A stretch of 25,011 bases of DNA from Saccoglossus kowalevskii (GCF_000003605.2 NW_003114465.1:134105-159115), one strand, 5' to 3'; shown: positions 1-8,871, numbered from the stretch's first letter. A program made the numbers and translations. Notes: a model not told the origin generated them from the letters alone.

Positions 1-342
1 TTACAAGCTTCCCATGACCGCGGCCGTTCATGTAGTCTCACGTGACAGAAGTTCTTGGGGAATATTACCACGTGACTAAGTATAAACTCGCGAAGCACAC
101 AGGCAGCCGGTCATAATGGCTCTGGTGTTATGTATTCATCCGCGCCACTATTTCTTTTTGTAGTATTTCCACCTTTCTTTTATTTTCACGGACTGTTAGT
201 GAATTATTTTTTTATATTTGTTAGTTTCGTGGAAACTAATTGACAGTGATTGCGGAAATGCATGTTTAAGATTACATTTGTATAAATGCAACACACAAGT
301 AATACTTACAAGGTGTGAAGAGAGTCTTGTTTCTTTTCATAG
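1..342. other. Intron or upstream sequence before the first visible exon
   Basis: No EGF-like exon or long open frame is visible. The stretch ends in a pyrimidine-rich tract and the AG acceptor of the exon at 343. Because that exon begins in phase 1, at least one upstream coding exon must exist outside the window, so this is the 3' part of an intron. Confidence 0.6.
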
Positions 343-465
343 TTATTAGCCCATGTAATTCAAATTCCTGTCTCAACGGCGGCACGTGCGTGAGCATCCC
401 TAACAGCTGTTCAACATACAACTGCATTTGTCCGACATGCTACTCCGGAGACTTCTGCCAAATTG
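343..465 (+). CDS. EGF exon 1, 8-Cys type (class c)
   Basis: The exon is 123 bp (41 codons), phase 1-1, with acceptor ...tttcatag and donor g|gtaagt. It reads ISPC then CLNGGTC, SC, YNC, IC, PTC and YSGDFC: eight cysteines with a six-residue C3-Ca loop. The CLNGGTC segment fits the Notch-type O-fucose consensus C2-x4-(S/T)-C3. Position before exon 2 (class d) and exon 3 (class e) aligns it with exons 6, 13 and 20 (class c), though this is the weakest class c assignment. It is the first complete module in the window. Confidence 0.93.
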
Positions 466-894
466 GTAAGTGTTGTTCAAAACACACATGAAAACAACAT
501 TTTATAGATAATCGTACACCTTTACGCCCCCCTTTCTGTTCTGTTAGAACTCAGAATAGAATAGAAACTAAATTTATTATCTAAAGTCATAAATGCTTAA
601 GTCTATAATATACTCATGGTGACTGGGGGGTGTCTTTGTGATTTGTTATATATACACCGTGAACCAGACATATTCCATTGAAAACTGAATTTCTAGTTTC
701 CGCTGAACTTTGATCTGTGTTATTTTGTTTGTCAATAAAAAATGGAAACAATTTAATTGCTTTCGTCATCGAAATGTGTTTAAGCACATTTATGCCTTGT
801 ACCAATATAATTGGGAAACAAATACGTTGCCATGATAATATCGCCACCAAGTGTTCATATACTCACTATTCTCATGTATTTGTTTTTATTGCAG
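466..894. other. Intron 1
   Basis: AT-rich intron of 429 bp between exons 1 and 2. I see no further module, RNA gene or recognisable mobile element. Short open frames on both strands here are chance frames without cysteine-motif content. Confidence 0.75.
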
Positions 895-1011
895 AGCAAA
901 ACCCGTGCAGCCCAAACCCATGCCAGAATGGCGCCACCTGTTTCCCATTGGGTTGCACTGATTTCGTATGTCAATGTCCATCATGTTACACTGGCACATA
1001 TTGTACATCAC
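895..1011 (+). CDS. EGF exon 2, 8-Cys short-loop type (class d)
   Basis: The exon is 117 bp (39 codons), phase 1-1, with acceptor tattgcag and donor c|gtgagt. It begins QNPC and contains CQNGATC, a short FPLG loop between C3 and the extra Cys, then CQCPSCYTGTYC. The short four-residue loop, QNPC start and CPxCY(T/S)Gxx(F/Y)C end match exons 7 and 14. CQNGATC fits the O-fucose consensus. An alternative AG two bases downstream of the chosen acceptor would break the phase-1 rule, so the upstream AG was used. Confidence 0.93.
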
Positions 1012-1266
1012 GTGAGTAGATATTATATTATGAACCCGGCTTTAGTGTTTATTAGTGTTTAGTGTTGTATTTATTATTAATATGTTTTCTCGTGCATCGG
1101 GGTGGGGTTCGACATTGCCCGCGTCGGTATTGTTACTGTTGTGTTTAAAGAGAGGCAAACGTATCTTACGACCATGTCAGACCCTCAGATTGTCGTGAAT
1201 GAGTCCGATTGCTGTACAGATACGTTGAATTGGACGGAGAAAAAAAATCAATATTTTTTTTTACAG

Positions 1267-1389
1267 AATTAAATGCATGTGCGAACCATCAATGTCAAAA
1301 CGGAGGAGTTTGTGTCCCACAAGCTGGCTCGTGTACTTCGTATAATTGCCAATGTTCAGGTTGTTACTCTGGAACTTATTGCACGCAAT
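1267..1389 (+). CDS. EGF exon 3, 8-Cys type (class e)
   Basis: The exon is 123 bp, phase 1-1, with a T-rich tract and acceptor ttttttacag, and donor t|gtaagt. It starts LNAC and ends SCTSYNCQC, SGCYSGTYC, TQ. The LN(A/Q)C start and C-x-C-xGCY(S/T)G ending group it with exons 8 and 15. It has eight cysteines and a six-residue C3-Ca loop. The next exon belongs to class a, so the f and g modules expected by the seven-exon order are absent from the 573-bp intron that follows. Confidence 0.93.
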
Positions 1390-1514
1390 GTAAGTAGTAA
1401 TTCACAAATCTTTCACGAGAAATGTGATCCACGCACATCCACAGCTCTATTGGTCGTTGTTACTTTTTAAAAAGATTTTACTGACACAGTCTTAGATAAG
1501 ATCCGAACTCAACA

Positions 1515-1800
1515 TTTTAAAGGGCGGTGGTCGTGGCACTGCGCATGTGCGACATTTGTGTTCATAACATTGATTTTCTCACAATCCAATGCGCTCTTCT
1601 GATGAAAAGCACAAGTATGAGGATTGACCTGGGCGCGACTTGCTCTAATTAACCGCCGGTGACTCCTTCGATATCTTCCAATCACCTGAAAAATACCTAA
1701 TTAGCGTGGTAATGTCTCAGTTTGTACTTGTCATCTTTGTTTATATGAGACCCACATGTCTCGCGCATGCGTGGCGTGACGACTACCCCGCCCTTTAAAA
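1515..1800. mobile_element. MITE with TTTTAAAGGGCGG termini (intron 3)
   Basis: The left end TTTTAAAGGGCGGTGGTCGT (1515-1534) is mirrored by an inverted copy at the right end (roughly 1770-1800, ...ACGACTACCCCGCCCTTTAAAA). Similarity continues inward through the GCGCATG-containing segments, giving imperfect terminal inverted repeats of about 40 bp. At 286 bp with no coding capacity it fits a non-autonomous DNA transposon. A shorter relative with related termini is at 23179-23311. The exact target-site duplication is unclear. Confidence 0.6.
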
Positions 1801-1962
1801 TCATATTCCAAATTTCCCTATGCATGATTCGTATGTGGCAGATAATGACGACAGTATCGATGTATATTAATGTATATGTTTTATTCTTGGATGCTTTTAT
1901 TTCTGTCACGGTTTTGAGCGTTGACACGATTTGTGATAAAATGTAACGTTTTTTCAATACAG

Positions 1963-2085
1963 ATAGCGATCCATGCCAGAATTCACCGTGTCAGTTTGGA
2001 GGTGCATGCACTGCAGTTCCTGGCTCATGTGTGGCGTTTACTTGTCAGTGTAGTAATTGTTATACTGGTGCAAATTGCGAAACTT
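1963..2085 (+). CDS. EGF exon 4, 8-Cys type (class a)
   Basis: The exon is 123 bp, phase 1-1, with acceptor ttcaatacag and donor t|gtaagt. It reads SDPCQNSPC, CQFGGAC, TAVPGSC, then VAFTCQCSNCYTGANCET. The T-(A/T)-V-x-G-(S/T)-C loop and its position directly before a GFCV module align it with exons 11, 18 and 24. It opens the first complete seven-exon cassette (exons 4-10). Confidence 0.93.
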
Positions 2086-2399
2086 GTAAGTATAATTATG
2101 TTTTACTATGTGCTAATTTACTACTCACTGTCAGCCAAAAATTCTCGCATGAATGAATAGAGACGATAGTGAAATTACAACTTCTCCAAACAGTTTTTTT
2201 TTTATCTTATTGGTGTTAACAATTTATTTTTATAATTTTTTGTGGAAACGAAAAAACTTTATTTTTTCTAAACACAAACAAAACAATTTCAGAATCCGCA
2301 CCACAGGAATCCCAGGAACTATGATCAACTGTACGCAGGTCTGGGGGGGGGGGCTATCGGTTGTCATGTAAGAAAACAAACAACATAATTATCGAAGCT

Positions 2400-3032
2400 G
2401 GGTTTAAAAAAAGTAGTGGGTTTAAATACGATCCTTGGTATTTGTCCAAAAACTTCTACAAATTACAAATATGACAAACACGGATACTAATCACGCAAAT
2501 TTTTGCAATCTGTTTGAAGAAAGGTTGGACCATGTGGAAATTCAGTTGAACAAAACTGGTCATAATAAACTAAGTACTTATAAAACATTCAAAAATAATT
2601 ATATATTTGAAAAATACCTGGATGATATAAACAAAAAAACAGAGTAGCATTAACCAAATTCCGTATTTCAGCCCACTTCTTGCCAATTGAAATAGGCCGT
2701 CACAGGGGAATAAATAAAATTGACCTGGTATGTAACAAGTGTGACTATGATGACGTGGGTGATGAAAAACATTACATTTTTTATTGTAAACATAAGAGTT
2801 TTTCAGAACACAGGAACAAATTCCTCTATGCACTATTTATATACTCACCCGATTATAACAAATGGAGAATTGTAGACAAATAAGTTTGTAGTATTTTAGC
2901 TAATTTTGTATTTCAGATTCTAAAATTAATTCAGATTAGCTATGTTACTTTATGTTTCTTATATTGGACTTTACTCAAGCATTGTTTTTGTGTACGTTCC
3001 AAATAAAATATCCTATCCTATCCTATCCTATA
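2400..3032 (+). mobile_element. 3' fragment of a non-LTR (LINE) retrotransposon
   Basis: The fragment is truncated at its 5' end, in the same orientation as the host gene, inside intron 4. Two reading frames (2435-2647, then about 2645-2883) together resemble the conserved C-terminal part of LINE reverse-transcriptase polyproteins. The sequence shows a KLSTYKTFKNNY...EKYLDDI segment, then LTKFRISAH...IEIGR, then a Cys-His motif with CNKC and GDEKHYIFYC. The frames are separated by a 1-base shift next to an A7 run, so the copy is dead. After the stop at 2881-2883 an AT-rich 3' UTR leads into a (TATCC)n tail at 3009-3030. The exact 5' boundary cannot be placed. Confidence 0.8.
3009..3032. repeat. 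(TATCC)n microsatellite at LINE 3' end
   Basis: Four tandem TATCC units follow AATAAAATA. The position directly behind a LINE 3' UTR suggests it is the element's own simple-repeat tail rather than an independent microsatellite. Confidence 0.8.
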
Positions 3033-3242
3033 CACACATTTTTTTTAAGTCTTCTTTAGGACCCCTCCTCTATTTTAATTGTATATGCCCCTCTTCAGGA
3101 CATGTATAGCTGTCTGGAGGGAAGTTACAATTACTTTGGGGGGGGGGGTGGAGTGTTAGGCCAGGGGTCAGGGGTGAAGAGGTCTTAATTAAGGAAGTCT
3201 TTCTGAAAATGTTAACTTATATATATGTGTTTACACTTACAG

Positions 3243-3371
3243 TGATTGACCCATGCTCACCTAACCCATGCGGGAATGGTGGTTTTTGTGTGCAGATGTT
3301 CGAAACAACAGATTGTTATGACTACAGGTGCTATTGCCAAAATTGTTACACTGGAACCAACTGCGAAACAT
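3243..3371 (+). CDS. EGF exon 5, 8-Cys long-loop type (class b)
   Basis: The exon is 129 bp (43 codons), phase 1-1, with acceptor acacttacag and donor t|gtaagt. It starts IDPC and carries GGFCV, an eight-residue loop QMFETTD... before the extra Cys, and a CYCQNCYTGTNC ending. The ETTDC loop and CYCQxC(Y/F) signature recur in exon 12 seven exons later. Exon 19 keeps GFCVP and CYCQ but has a shorter loop. The following intron is only 91 bp. Confidence 0.93.
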
Positions 3372-3462
3372 GTAAGTAATGTCCTCTATTCTGTCAGTAG
3401 CACCTTCAAATGGTAATACCATTAATTTATAATAATTTAATTCTTTTTTTTTTTTATTTAAG

Positions 3463-3585
3463 ATGTAAATGTCTGTGCAAATAACCCTTGCCAAAATGGT
3501 GGCACGTGTGAACAATACCCTGGCGCGTGTAGTGTTTATACATGTTCGTGTCCTGAGTGTTATTATGGCCAGAATTGCGAAACAC
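3463..3585 (+). CDS. EGF exon 6, 8-Cys type (class c)
   Basis: The exon is 123 bp, phase 1-1, with a T-rich tract and acceptor atttaag, and donor c|gtgagt. It starts VNVCANNPC, contains CQNGGTC (O-fucose consensus) and YPGAC, and ends [12 protein letters not shown]. The (V/I)NVCANNPC start is shared with exon 13, seven exons downstream. Confidence 0.93.
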
Positions 3586-3718
3586 GTGAGTAAACAACAT
3601 AATAACTTTAAGTATTTTTATGCTAGGAATTTCAAATGAACTTTCGCTCTGGCTTTCACTTGAGTATATGTACCCATCACAATCAGTGTATGTAATCTAG
3701 TGTCTTGTTGAATTATAG

Positions 3719-3835
3719 GACAGAATCCTTGTGCTAACAGTCCGTGTTTGAATGGAGGAACATGTATTTCAACATCTTGTTTTAATTACCAGTGCCAATG
3801 TCCGAGCTGCTACACCGGAGAATTTTGTCATATTG
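3719..3835 (+). CDS. EGF exon 7, 8-Cys short-loop type (class d)
   Basis: The exon is 117 bp, phase 1-1, with acceptor gaattatag and donor g|gtaaaa. It starts QNPCANSPC, has CLNGGTC (O-fucose consensus), a four-residue ISTS loop, and CQCPSCYTGEFC. It is a sister of exons 2 and 14. The preceding intron is 133 bp. Confidence 0.92.
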
Positions 3836-4013
3836 GTAAAAATAGTTAATTCAGTTTTCTCAACAATGGGTGATAATCTGATAATCATCTATCATTCAGG
3901 AAGCGGAAGTGAGAAAAAAAATCATTTTTGACAACCTGTAATGACAGTAGATGGATTTATTACACATATTTTTGTTACGTATATATTTATTGCTAATAAT
4001 TGATATTAATGTT

Positions 4014-4216
4014 CTACTGTAAAGGGGTTAATTATACACTGGTTATTAATTTTGCTCATTTCACTGATTGGAAAATTAAAACCCATTGAATATGTAAAAT
4101 TGAGCATTGAACACATTATCTAAATGATAAAACTGTGTATTTAAAACCCACTAAAAATGCCTGAAATGGTAAATCAGCGAAATTTAAACCCAGTGAAAAT
4201 TAGTCATTTTACAGTA
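4014..4216. mobile_element. MITE, CTACTGTAAA termini (diverged copy)
   Basis: The left end CTACTGTAAA (4014-4023) is inverted as TTTACAGTAG (4207-4216). The roughly 203-bp interior has 'cagcgaaattt...cccagtgaaaatta' motifs like the copies at 10041 and 14562, so it is an older member of the same family. There is no coding capacity. It lies in intron 7. Confidence 0.6.
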
Positions 4217-4263
4217 GGTCTAAAGATAAATAAAACGTTACTATTACTATTGCTATTACCCAG

Positions 4264-4386
4264 GTCTCAATGCATGTAATCCCAATCCGTGTCAAAACCA
4301 AGGTGTGTGTATCCAAACTGGTACTGGCTGCACATCATATTCATGCCAATGTATTGGATGTTATTCTGGAAGTCAGTGTAGCATAT
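4264..4386 (+). CDS. EGF exon 8, 8-Cys type (class e)
   Basis: The exon is 123 bp, phase 1-1, with acceptor attacccag and donor t|gtaagt. It starts LNACNPNPC, has CQNQGVC, QTGTGC, TSYSC, and CIGCYSGSQC. It is a sister of exons 3 and 15; the CQNQG(V/I)C segment is shared specifically with exon 15. Confidence 0.93.
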
Positions 4387-4564
4387 GTAAGTATATAGAT
4401 TGGATTCATACTGCATATACCACATGTTTACATAAAATGATTCTTTGTAGTCATAATGCATTGCAAAGTAAAAATATACACATGTGTATATACCTGGTAT
4501 ATGTTATATATCGTTATATCTTGAAATTTCCTTGGAGACGTTTCTTCATAATCTGTATCAAACC

Positions 4565-4955
4565 AGAGGTACATTACTTGGGGTCTGCAACTACGGTGAC
4601 ATGATACCAAGATCCTGTTTCAATCTCGCTCTCGCATAAGCGTTCCAACTCAGAAAAATGTGAATGCGCATGCCCGAGGTAACTAGGATACTGGGCTGTT
4701 CAGGTGGATCAAAATAGCTGCTCACGATATGACGGATTACGATAACTATATTTTCTGTACATTTTCAATGTATTACATTTTGTCACTATGAATGTGGTAA
4801 TACATGTTATATTGTTTTATTACAAACCGGCTATGTCATGTCAGAAGGTCGTAGCATCAGTCTCCCTATCTACGAGATGAGACTTGAATGGGATCTTGGC
4901 ATGATGTCACCATACAGTACTATGCGCATTGCAAACCCCAAGTAATGTACCTCTG
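4565..4955. mobile_element. hAT-like MITE flanked by 8-bp duplication (intron 8)
   Basis: AGAGGTACATTACTTGGGGT (4565-4584) reappears inverted at the right end (about 4935-4954) with one mismatch. After a short unpaired insert, similarity continues inward (ggtgacat...ccaagatcc). The 8-base word ATCAAACC flanks both sides (4557-4564 and 4956-4963), a convincing target-site duplication of the length used by hAT transposons. No transposase is encoded, so it is non-autonomous. Confidence 0.75.
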
Positions 4956-5209
4956 ATCAAACCAACCATTATTACGAACATCTGTGTATACTGTGACTGT
5001 TTACAGAGAGACAAATTTTCGTGACTCGTTGAACCATCATGAAATTTTGATAGCAATGCCATAAAATGCTGAAATTACAAAAAAATTCTAGCGGTGAAAT
5101 TTAACAATTACTGTATTGAGATGTGCTGTTCTTGTCTAGTTGAATGTACTATACTACCAGTATATGTGCTAATTTTGAAAAATAAATGATTTGTATAATT
5201 GTATTTCAG

Positions 5210-5332
5210 TCTTGGATCAGTGCAGCCCAAATCCCTGTGCAAATGGTGGCATTTGCCAACCGCTAGCGGGATCATGTTCACAATATCTTTGTCAATGCCA
5301 GGGATGTTTTATTGGTTCCAACTGCCAACAAG
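5210..5332 (+). CDS. EGF exon 9, 8-Cys type (class f)
   Basis: The exon is 123 bp, phase 1-1, with acceptor gtatttcag and donor g|gtaaaa. It starts LDQCSPNPC, has CANGGIC and QPLAGSC, and ends CQCQGCFIGSNCQQ. The GCFIGxNCQQ ending is almost identical to exon 16, seven exons later, and similar to exon 22. Confidence 0.93.
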
Positions 5333-5459
5333 GTAAAATATTAGTTGGCTAACTGAGAGTCCAGATGATTGTCACTGGGTTTAATTTTTTTTCATTAATT
5401 TTACATTGTGCATCTTTCATGTATTTGCCATACATATTTTATTTTTAGTCTCCATTCGA

Positions 5460-5930
5460 ACATGGTCTATAATTTTACCTCTGTGTGTCTGTCCGTGTGT
5501 TCATTTTTTTGCACCTGTATTTCAGACTTGCCTGGGTGTAATTAAAGATGGCCGAACGTTGACCTCTTTAATGCATTTCATGGATGTATTTCATTTAAAC
5601 TTGATCCGTTCATAAAACATAATGTTCCTTGATGCACATGAATTTTATTCAAAATGGTTCCCTGATGGCTGATTTTTTTAACGAATGCTAATTTTTGAGC
5701 CATATTGCTGATAACATGGTTGGACTGATACATTTGCACATACATCAGTTTCAGAATCTGATTCACTAATTCAAGATGGCTGATCATCATTTTTGTGCTA
5801 GAAATGCATTATGAATGTCATGGATAGATTAAAAGAAGGAATCACTCAAATAATTAAACTGGCTCCACTTCGCAACATGTCTGTCACATAAAACTGGACG
5901 GAAACTTGTTATTGGCAATGACTTCTTCGT
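5460..5930. repeat. Degenerate copy of dispersed repeat (intron 9)
   Basis: The stretch shows the vocabulary of the larger repeat at 11527-13048: a 'gtctgtccgtgtgt' tract, 'tttaaacttgatccgttcat', 'gatgcacatgaatttt', paired 'aagatggc' words, and a terminal 'gacggaaacttgttattggcaatgactt' resembling the right end near 13035-13072. No coding sequence is visible. Boundaries are approximate. Confidence 0.5.
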
Positions 5931-5988
5931 ATAATGTTTGATTTTGATAATTCAAAATAGTTCATAGTTTTTTTTACTTTGAACACAG

Positions 5989-6105
5989 AAACAAACCCAT
6001 GTTCTGGGAATCCATGTCTGAATGGTGGGATCTGTCAAGCTGCTTCCTGTCAAGAATTCTCTTGTCAATGTACTGGGTGTTACTCTGGACAAAATTGTGA
6101 GATAG
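5989..6105 (+). CDS. EGF exon 10, 8-Cys short-loop type (class g)
   Basis: The exon is 117 bp, phase 1-1, with acceptor gaacacag and donor g|gtatga. It starts TNPCSGNPC, has CLNGGIC, a four-residue QAAS loop, then QEFSCQCTGCYSGQNC. Exon 17 is its close relative (CAGNPC, TSCQQYQCQCTGCYTGQSC). It closes the first full seven-exon cassette. Confidence 0.93.
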
Positions 6106-6515
6106 GTATGATTGATTTTAATTTTGCAAATCAGGGAGCGGTTACCAGGAATCGATATCAAAATTTTGTGTGATTAAACTATTTGGCCTCAGATAATAGT
6201 AATTATGCATGAACTGCAGTAGTGTGTTGAATTGTTGTTTTCTTTGTTTATTGTGCCAAAGCAGTAAATTACATATCTCATGTCAAATATGGTAATACAC
6301 CAGTGAGAAGAAATCAGCCAAGAGATCTTTTACTAAAGTTCACAGTTATAAAATGTTATTTTGTAACGTGAATATGGCTTTATGAGAACATCTATCCTGT
6401 TTTGTACATTTAGTGTACTGAACATTAGACTTTTGCAGTAAAGATGTTCTAAAAGATATTGTAATATTTTAAAATTATTTTTCTAGTAGGCAATCATTTT
6501 GTTCTCTCTCTGTAG
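6106..6515. other. Intron 10
   Basis: This 410-bp AT-rich intron ends in a CT-rich tract (ttctctctctgtag). I see no module, repeat family or RNA gene in it. Confidence 0.7.
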
Positions 6516-6638
6516 CTGCCAATCCATGTGCTAACAATCCATGCCAAAATGGTGGAGTGTGCACAACAGTTGCTGGTACATGTTCATCTTACTCTTGCAC
6601 ATGTGGAAGATGCTACACTGGTGTCACTTGTACTACAC
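6516..6638 (+). CDS. EGF exon 11, 8-Cys type (class a)
   Basis: The exon is 123 bp, phase 1-1, with acceptor ctctctgtag and donor c|gtgagt. It starts ANPCANNPC, has CQNGGVC, TTVAGTC, SSYSCTC, and GRCYTGVTC. It is the sister of exons 4, 18 and 24; exon 24 matches especially well over NNPCQN and YSCTC. It opens the second full cassette (exons 11-17). Confidence 0.93.
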
Positions 6639-6858
6639 GTGAGTATAGTTCCCTGGATTTAATAAAAACTAGGATTATCCGAGAAAAATCTTGTTGTTTC
6701 TATTTGATATAAAATTGAAATTTAATTACAAAAAAAATTGCAAATAGTTCTAACAGCAGTTATGTTGTTATAGTTACAGTTGGGGAAATTAAAGTTTCAC
6801 TAACTTGTATATATTGAAAGAAGATTTAACATGATTTGTATAAATTTCTTTTCTCCAG

Positions 6859-6987
6859 TTATCGATCCATGCGCAAATAATCCATGTGCTAACGATGGAT
6901 TTTGCGTCCCTAATTATGAGACAACAGATTGTAATGATTTTAATTGTTATTGCCAACAATGCTTTGAAGGACCAACCTGCGAAGTAG
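6859..6987 (+). CDS. EGF exon 12, 8-Cys long-loop type (class b)
   Basis: The exon is 129 bp, phase 1-1, with acceptor ttctccag and donor g|gtatgt. It starts IDPCANNPC, has CANDGFCVP, an eight-residue PNYETTD-containing loop, and CYCQQCFEGPTC. It shares loop length, ETTDC and CYCQ with exon 5, exactly seven exons earlier. Confidence 0.93.
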   Translation, partial: LSIHAQIIHVLTMDFASLIMRQQIVMILIVIANNALKDQPAK

Positions 6988-7380
6988 GTATGTTACCAAT
7001 GTCTTTTGTCATTCTCCTTGACATGCTGAAAGCGTCTACGTTTTGTCTGTTATTGTAGTTTGCGATGCTAGTTGATCAGATTTGAGGCTAGTAAACAGGG
7101 CAGGAAGTCACACCGCCACACCGTTCCGAGGCCAGCAACTTATTTGCATATATCATCAAAAGTGACATGTCAATCAAAGAGCAATGTAAACAAACTTTTG
7201 TGACTTTTACTCACATACGCATACCTCGGGTTCCCATATTTAAAAATCGTGTTTTTGAATATGTTCCACCATTGACAGAGCTCCGAAATTTTAACACAAC
7301 TCCCGGAATCTAGCCAAGACTGTCTGGGTAAGAAATCTCACCTGTATGAGTGTTAATAAATAACTCTGTTTTTATTCTAG
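6988..7380. other. Intron 12
   Basis: This 393-bp intron is slightly less AT-rich than its neighbours around 7090-7320 (cgccacaccgttccgaggcc; gagctccg...ctcccgg). It could hold an unrecognised repeat, but I can see no termini, frame or RNA fold that supports a call. Confidence 0.6.
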
Positions 7381-7503
7381 CCATTAATGTATGTGCCAAC
7401 AACCCATGTTCAAATGGTGGTACGTGTCAGCCCTACCCTGGTCTCTGTATGGTGGCTACATGTCAATGTCCAACTTGTTATACTGGTCAATACTGTGATA
7501 TAT
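7381..7503 (+). CDS. EGF exon 13, 8-Cys type (class c)
   Basis: The exon is 123 bp, phase 1-1, with acceptor tttattctag and donor t|gtaagt. It starts INVCANNPC, has CSNGGTC (O-fucose consensus), YPGLC, MVATCQCPTCYTGQYC, and ends DI. It is the sister of exon 6; both have (V/I)NVCANNPC and a YPG loop. Confidence 0.93.
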
Positions 7504-7728
7504 GTAAGTTGTTTCTTCTCATTTCTGTTCTAACCATAGGTATTGCATGATTGTGAATGTCTTCAGAATTTATCATTGTAGCATGGATTTCATTTTAGAA
7601 TGTATGGAGGTTGTAAACATTACCGGGGTAACACACCATTTCTATAAAGGGCATCCTCATGATGTAATTGTGACACAAGTACTATCAATCCTTGATATAA
7701 TGCTGTACTTAATAAATGTTTTCCACAG

Positions 7729-7845
7729 TTCAAAATCCATGTTCAACTAATGCATGTGCTAATGGTGGTACTTGCGTATCAATATCGTGTACAGACTATC
7801 AATGTGAATGTCCATTTTGTTACTCAGGAACATTCTGCCAAACAG
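7729..7845 (+). CDS. EGF exon 14, 8-Cys short-loop type (class d)
   Basis: The exon is 117 bp, phase 1-1, with acceptor ttccacag and donor g|gtaagt. It starts QNPCSTNAC, has CANGGTC (O-fucose consensus), a four-residue VSIS loop, and CECPFCYSGTFCQT. It is the sister of exons 2 and 7. Confidence 0.93.
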
Positions 7846-7864
7846 GTAAGTGTTAGTTACATTA

Positions 7865-8261
7865 GAGGGTCGGCAAGGGGTATTTTCGTAAGCCGTAATT
7901 AATTGTTTTTATTCTCGTAATAATGTAATTTAAATAAACAAAAAACATAGATTCGTAAAAATGGGCAAGGTGTTAAATGTAATCAGCTGTTTTATTCGTC
8001 CGTAATTTGTACAAAGATCTTATTTTTTGTAAGCGTATAAAGCATTTTCCACATTAAATTCTTACGCAATTTCCAATTTTGATTCTTCAACACAAATTAT
8101 CAAATATATTATAAAAATGTAAAATGAATTTGCTTTATCTGTAAAGTGTAAAAACCTATTTTTTACTGTACGTGGAACTCTCATTTTATTTCCTGTAAAA
8201 ACATAAAATGCCTTTTTTTATATCCTGTAAACTTTCCCAGCTATCCCCCCTTGCCGCCCTC
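7865..8261. mobile_element. MITE with GGCAAGGGG termini (intron 14)
   Basis: The left end GAGGGTCGGCAAGGGG (7865-7880) is matched inverted at the right end (8246-8261, CCCCCTTGCCGCCCTC) with one indel or mismatch. The 397-bp interior is AT-rich and non-coding, with repeated 'cgtaa' and 'ctgtaaa' words. It resembles a non-autonomous DNA element. Flanking duplications are not clear. Confidence 0.55.
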
Positions 8262-8597
8262 CCCATATTACAATACGTGTTATGTACATTACAGTGTGTT
8301 ACAGCAACTGCACATCATAACACATTTGTTTACATTACAATTCATTACATCATACGTCATATCCATCTAGATCATAGCTCAGTAAATTACAGTATAACAT
8401 GTTGAAATTACTATAATGTTGTTTTCGCAAATTTGACTCAATGCACAAATTAACAGCATCCTAATTCAGCTTGCCAACAATCTCAGTGTCATCTTGAATT
8501 AGATAATTACCAATTAGCTGAATCAGCTAAAATAACATGTTAGCTATAAAGTCATATTGTTTTACAGTACATCACAAGACTTATTACATCACAGTGT

Positions 8598-8681
8598 AGA
8601 TTAGATTAGATTAGATTAGATTACATTATATTACATTACATTACATTACATTACATTACATTACATTACATTATATTACAT
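8598..8681. repeat. Compound pentanucleotide microsatellite (TTAGA)n-(TTACA)n
   Basis: About four ATTAG/TTAGA units (8598-8620) switch to about ten TTACA units, with rare TTATA variants, to about 8681. Flanking sequence from about 8270 to 8740 is also rich in degenerate 'attaca' words, suggesting a long-decayed larger array. Confidence 0.9.
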
Positions 8682-8871
8682 ACCAGTTCATTATTACATT
8701 ACATCATATAACATTTCTACATTACGCTATACATTATTGAAGTTTTTCTATATTATCTGTTATCAAGCAATTTTTTGTATAGTACCGGTACCCACGGTAA
8801 GTTAATGTGGTATATCACATGTGAATAGAATAACACTTAATACTTACATGTATACTTGATGTTTCTTTCAG

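Noticed and set aside
614-850. Minus-strand open frames in introns and opposite exons (for example 614-850, 9564-9836, 21718-22056)
   Set aside because: They are short, lack domain signals and splice context, and several are shadows of the plus-strand exons.
717-1019. Upstream in-frame ATGs suggesting that individual EGF exons are separate small genes
   Set aside because: These ATGs lie in intron sequence before acceptor AGs. The consistent phase-1 splice sites on both sides show the modules are internal exons of one gene.
2435-2883. Host protein-coding exon in intron 4
   Set aside because: The peptide resembles the LINE C-terminal region, is frameshifted, and is followed by a LINE-like 3' tail.
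2343-3148. Two G11 runs (2343-2353 and 3138-3148) as G-quadruplex elements
   Set aside because: They are single uninterrupted G runs in repeat-rich intron sequence, with no four-tract arrangement visible.
8598-8681. Telomere-like TTAGA repeats
   Set aside because: The unit is a pentamer that drifts into TTACA. It is an intronic microsatellite, not a TTAGGG-type telomeric array.
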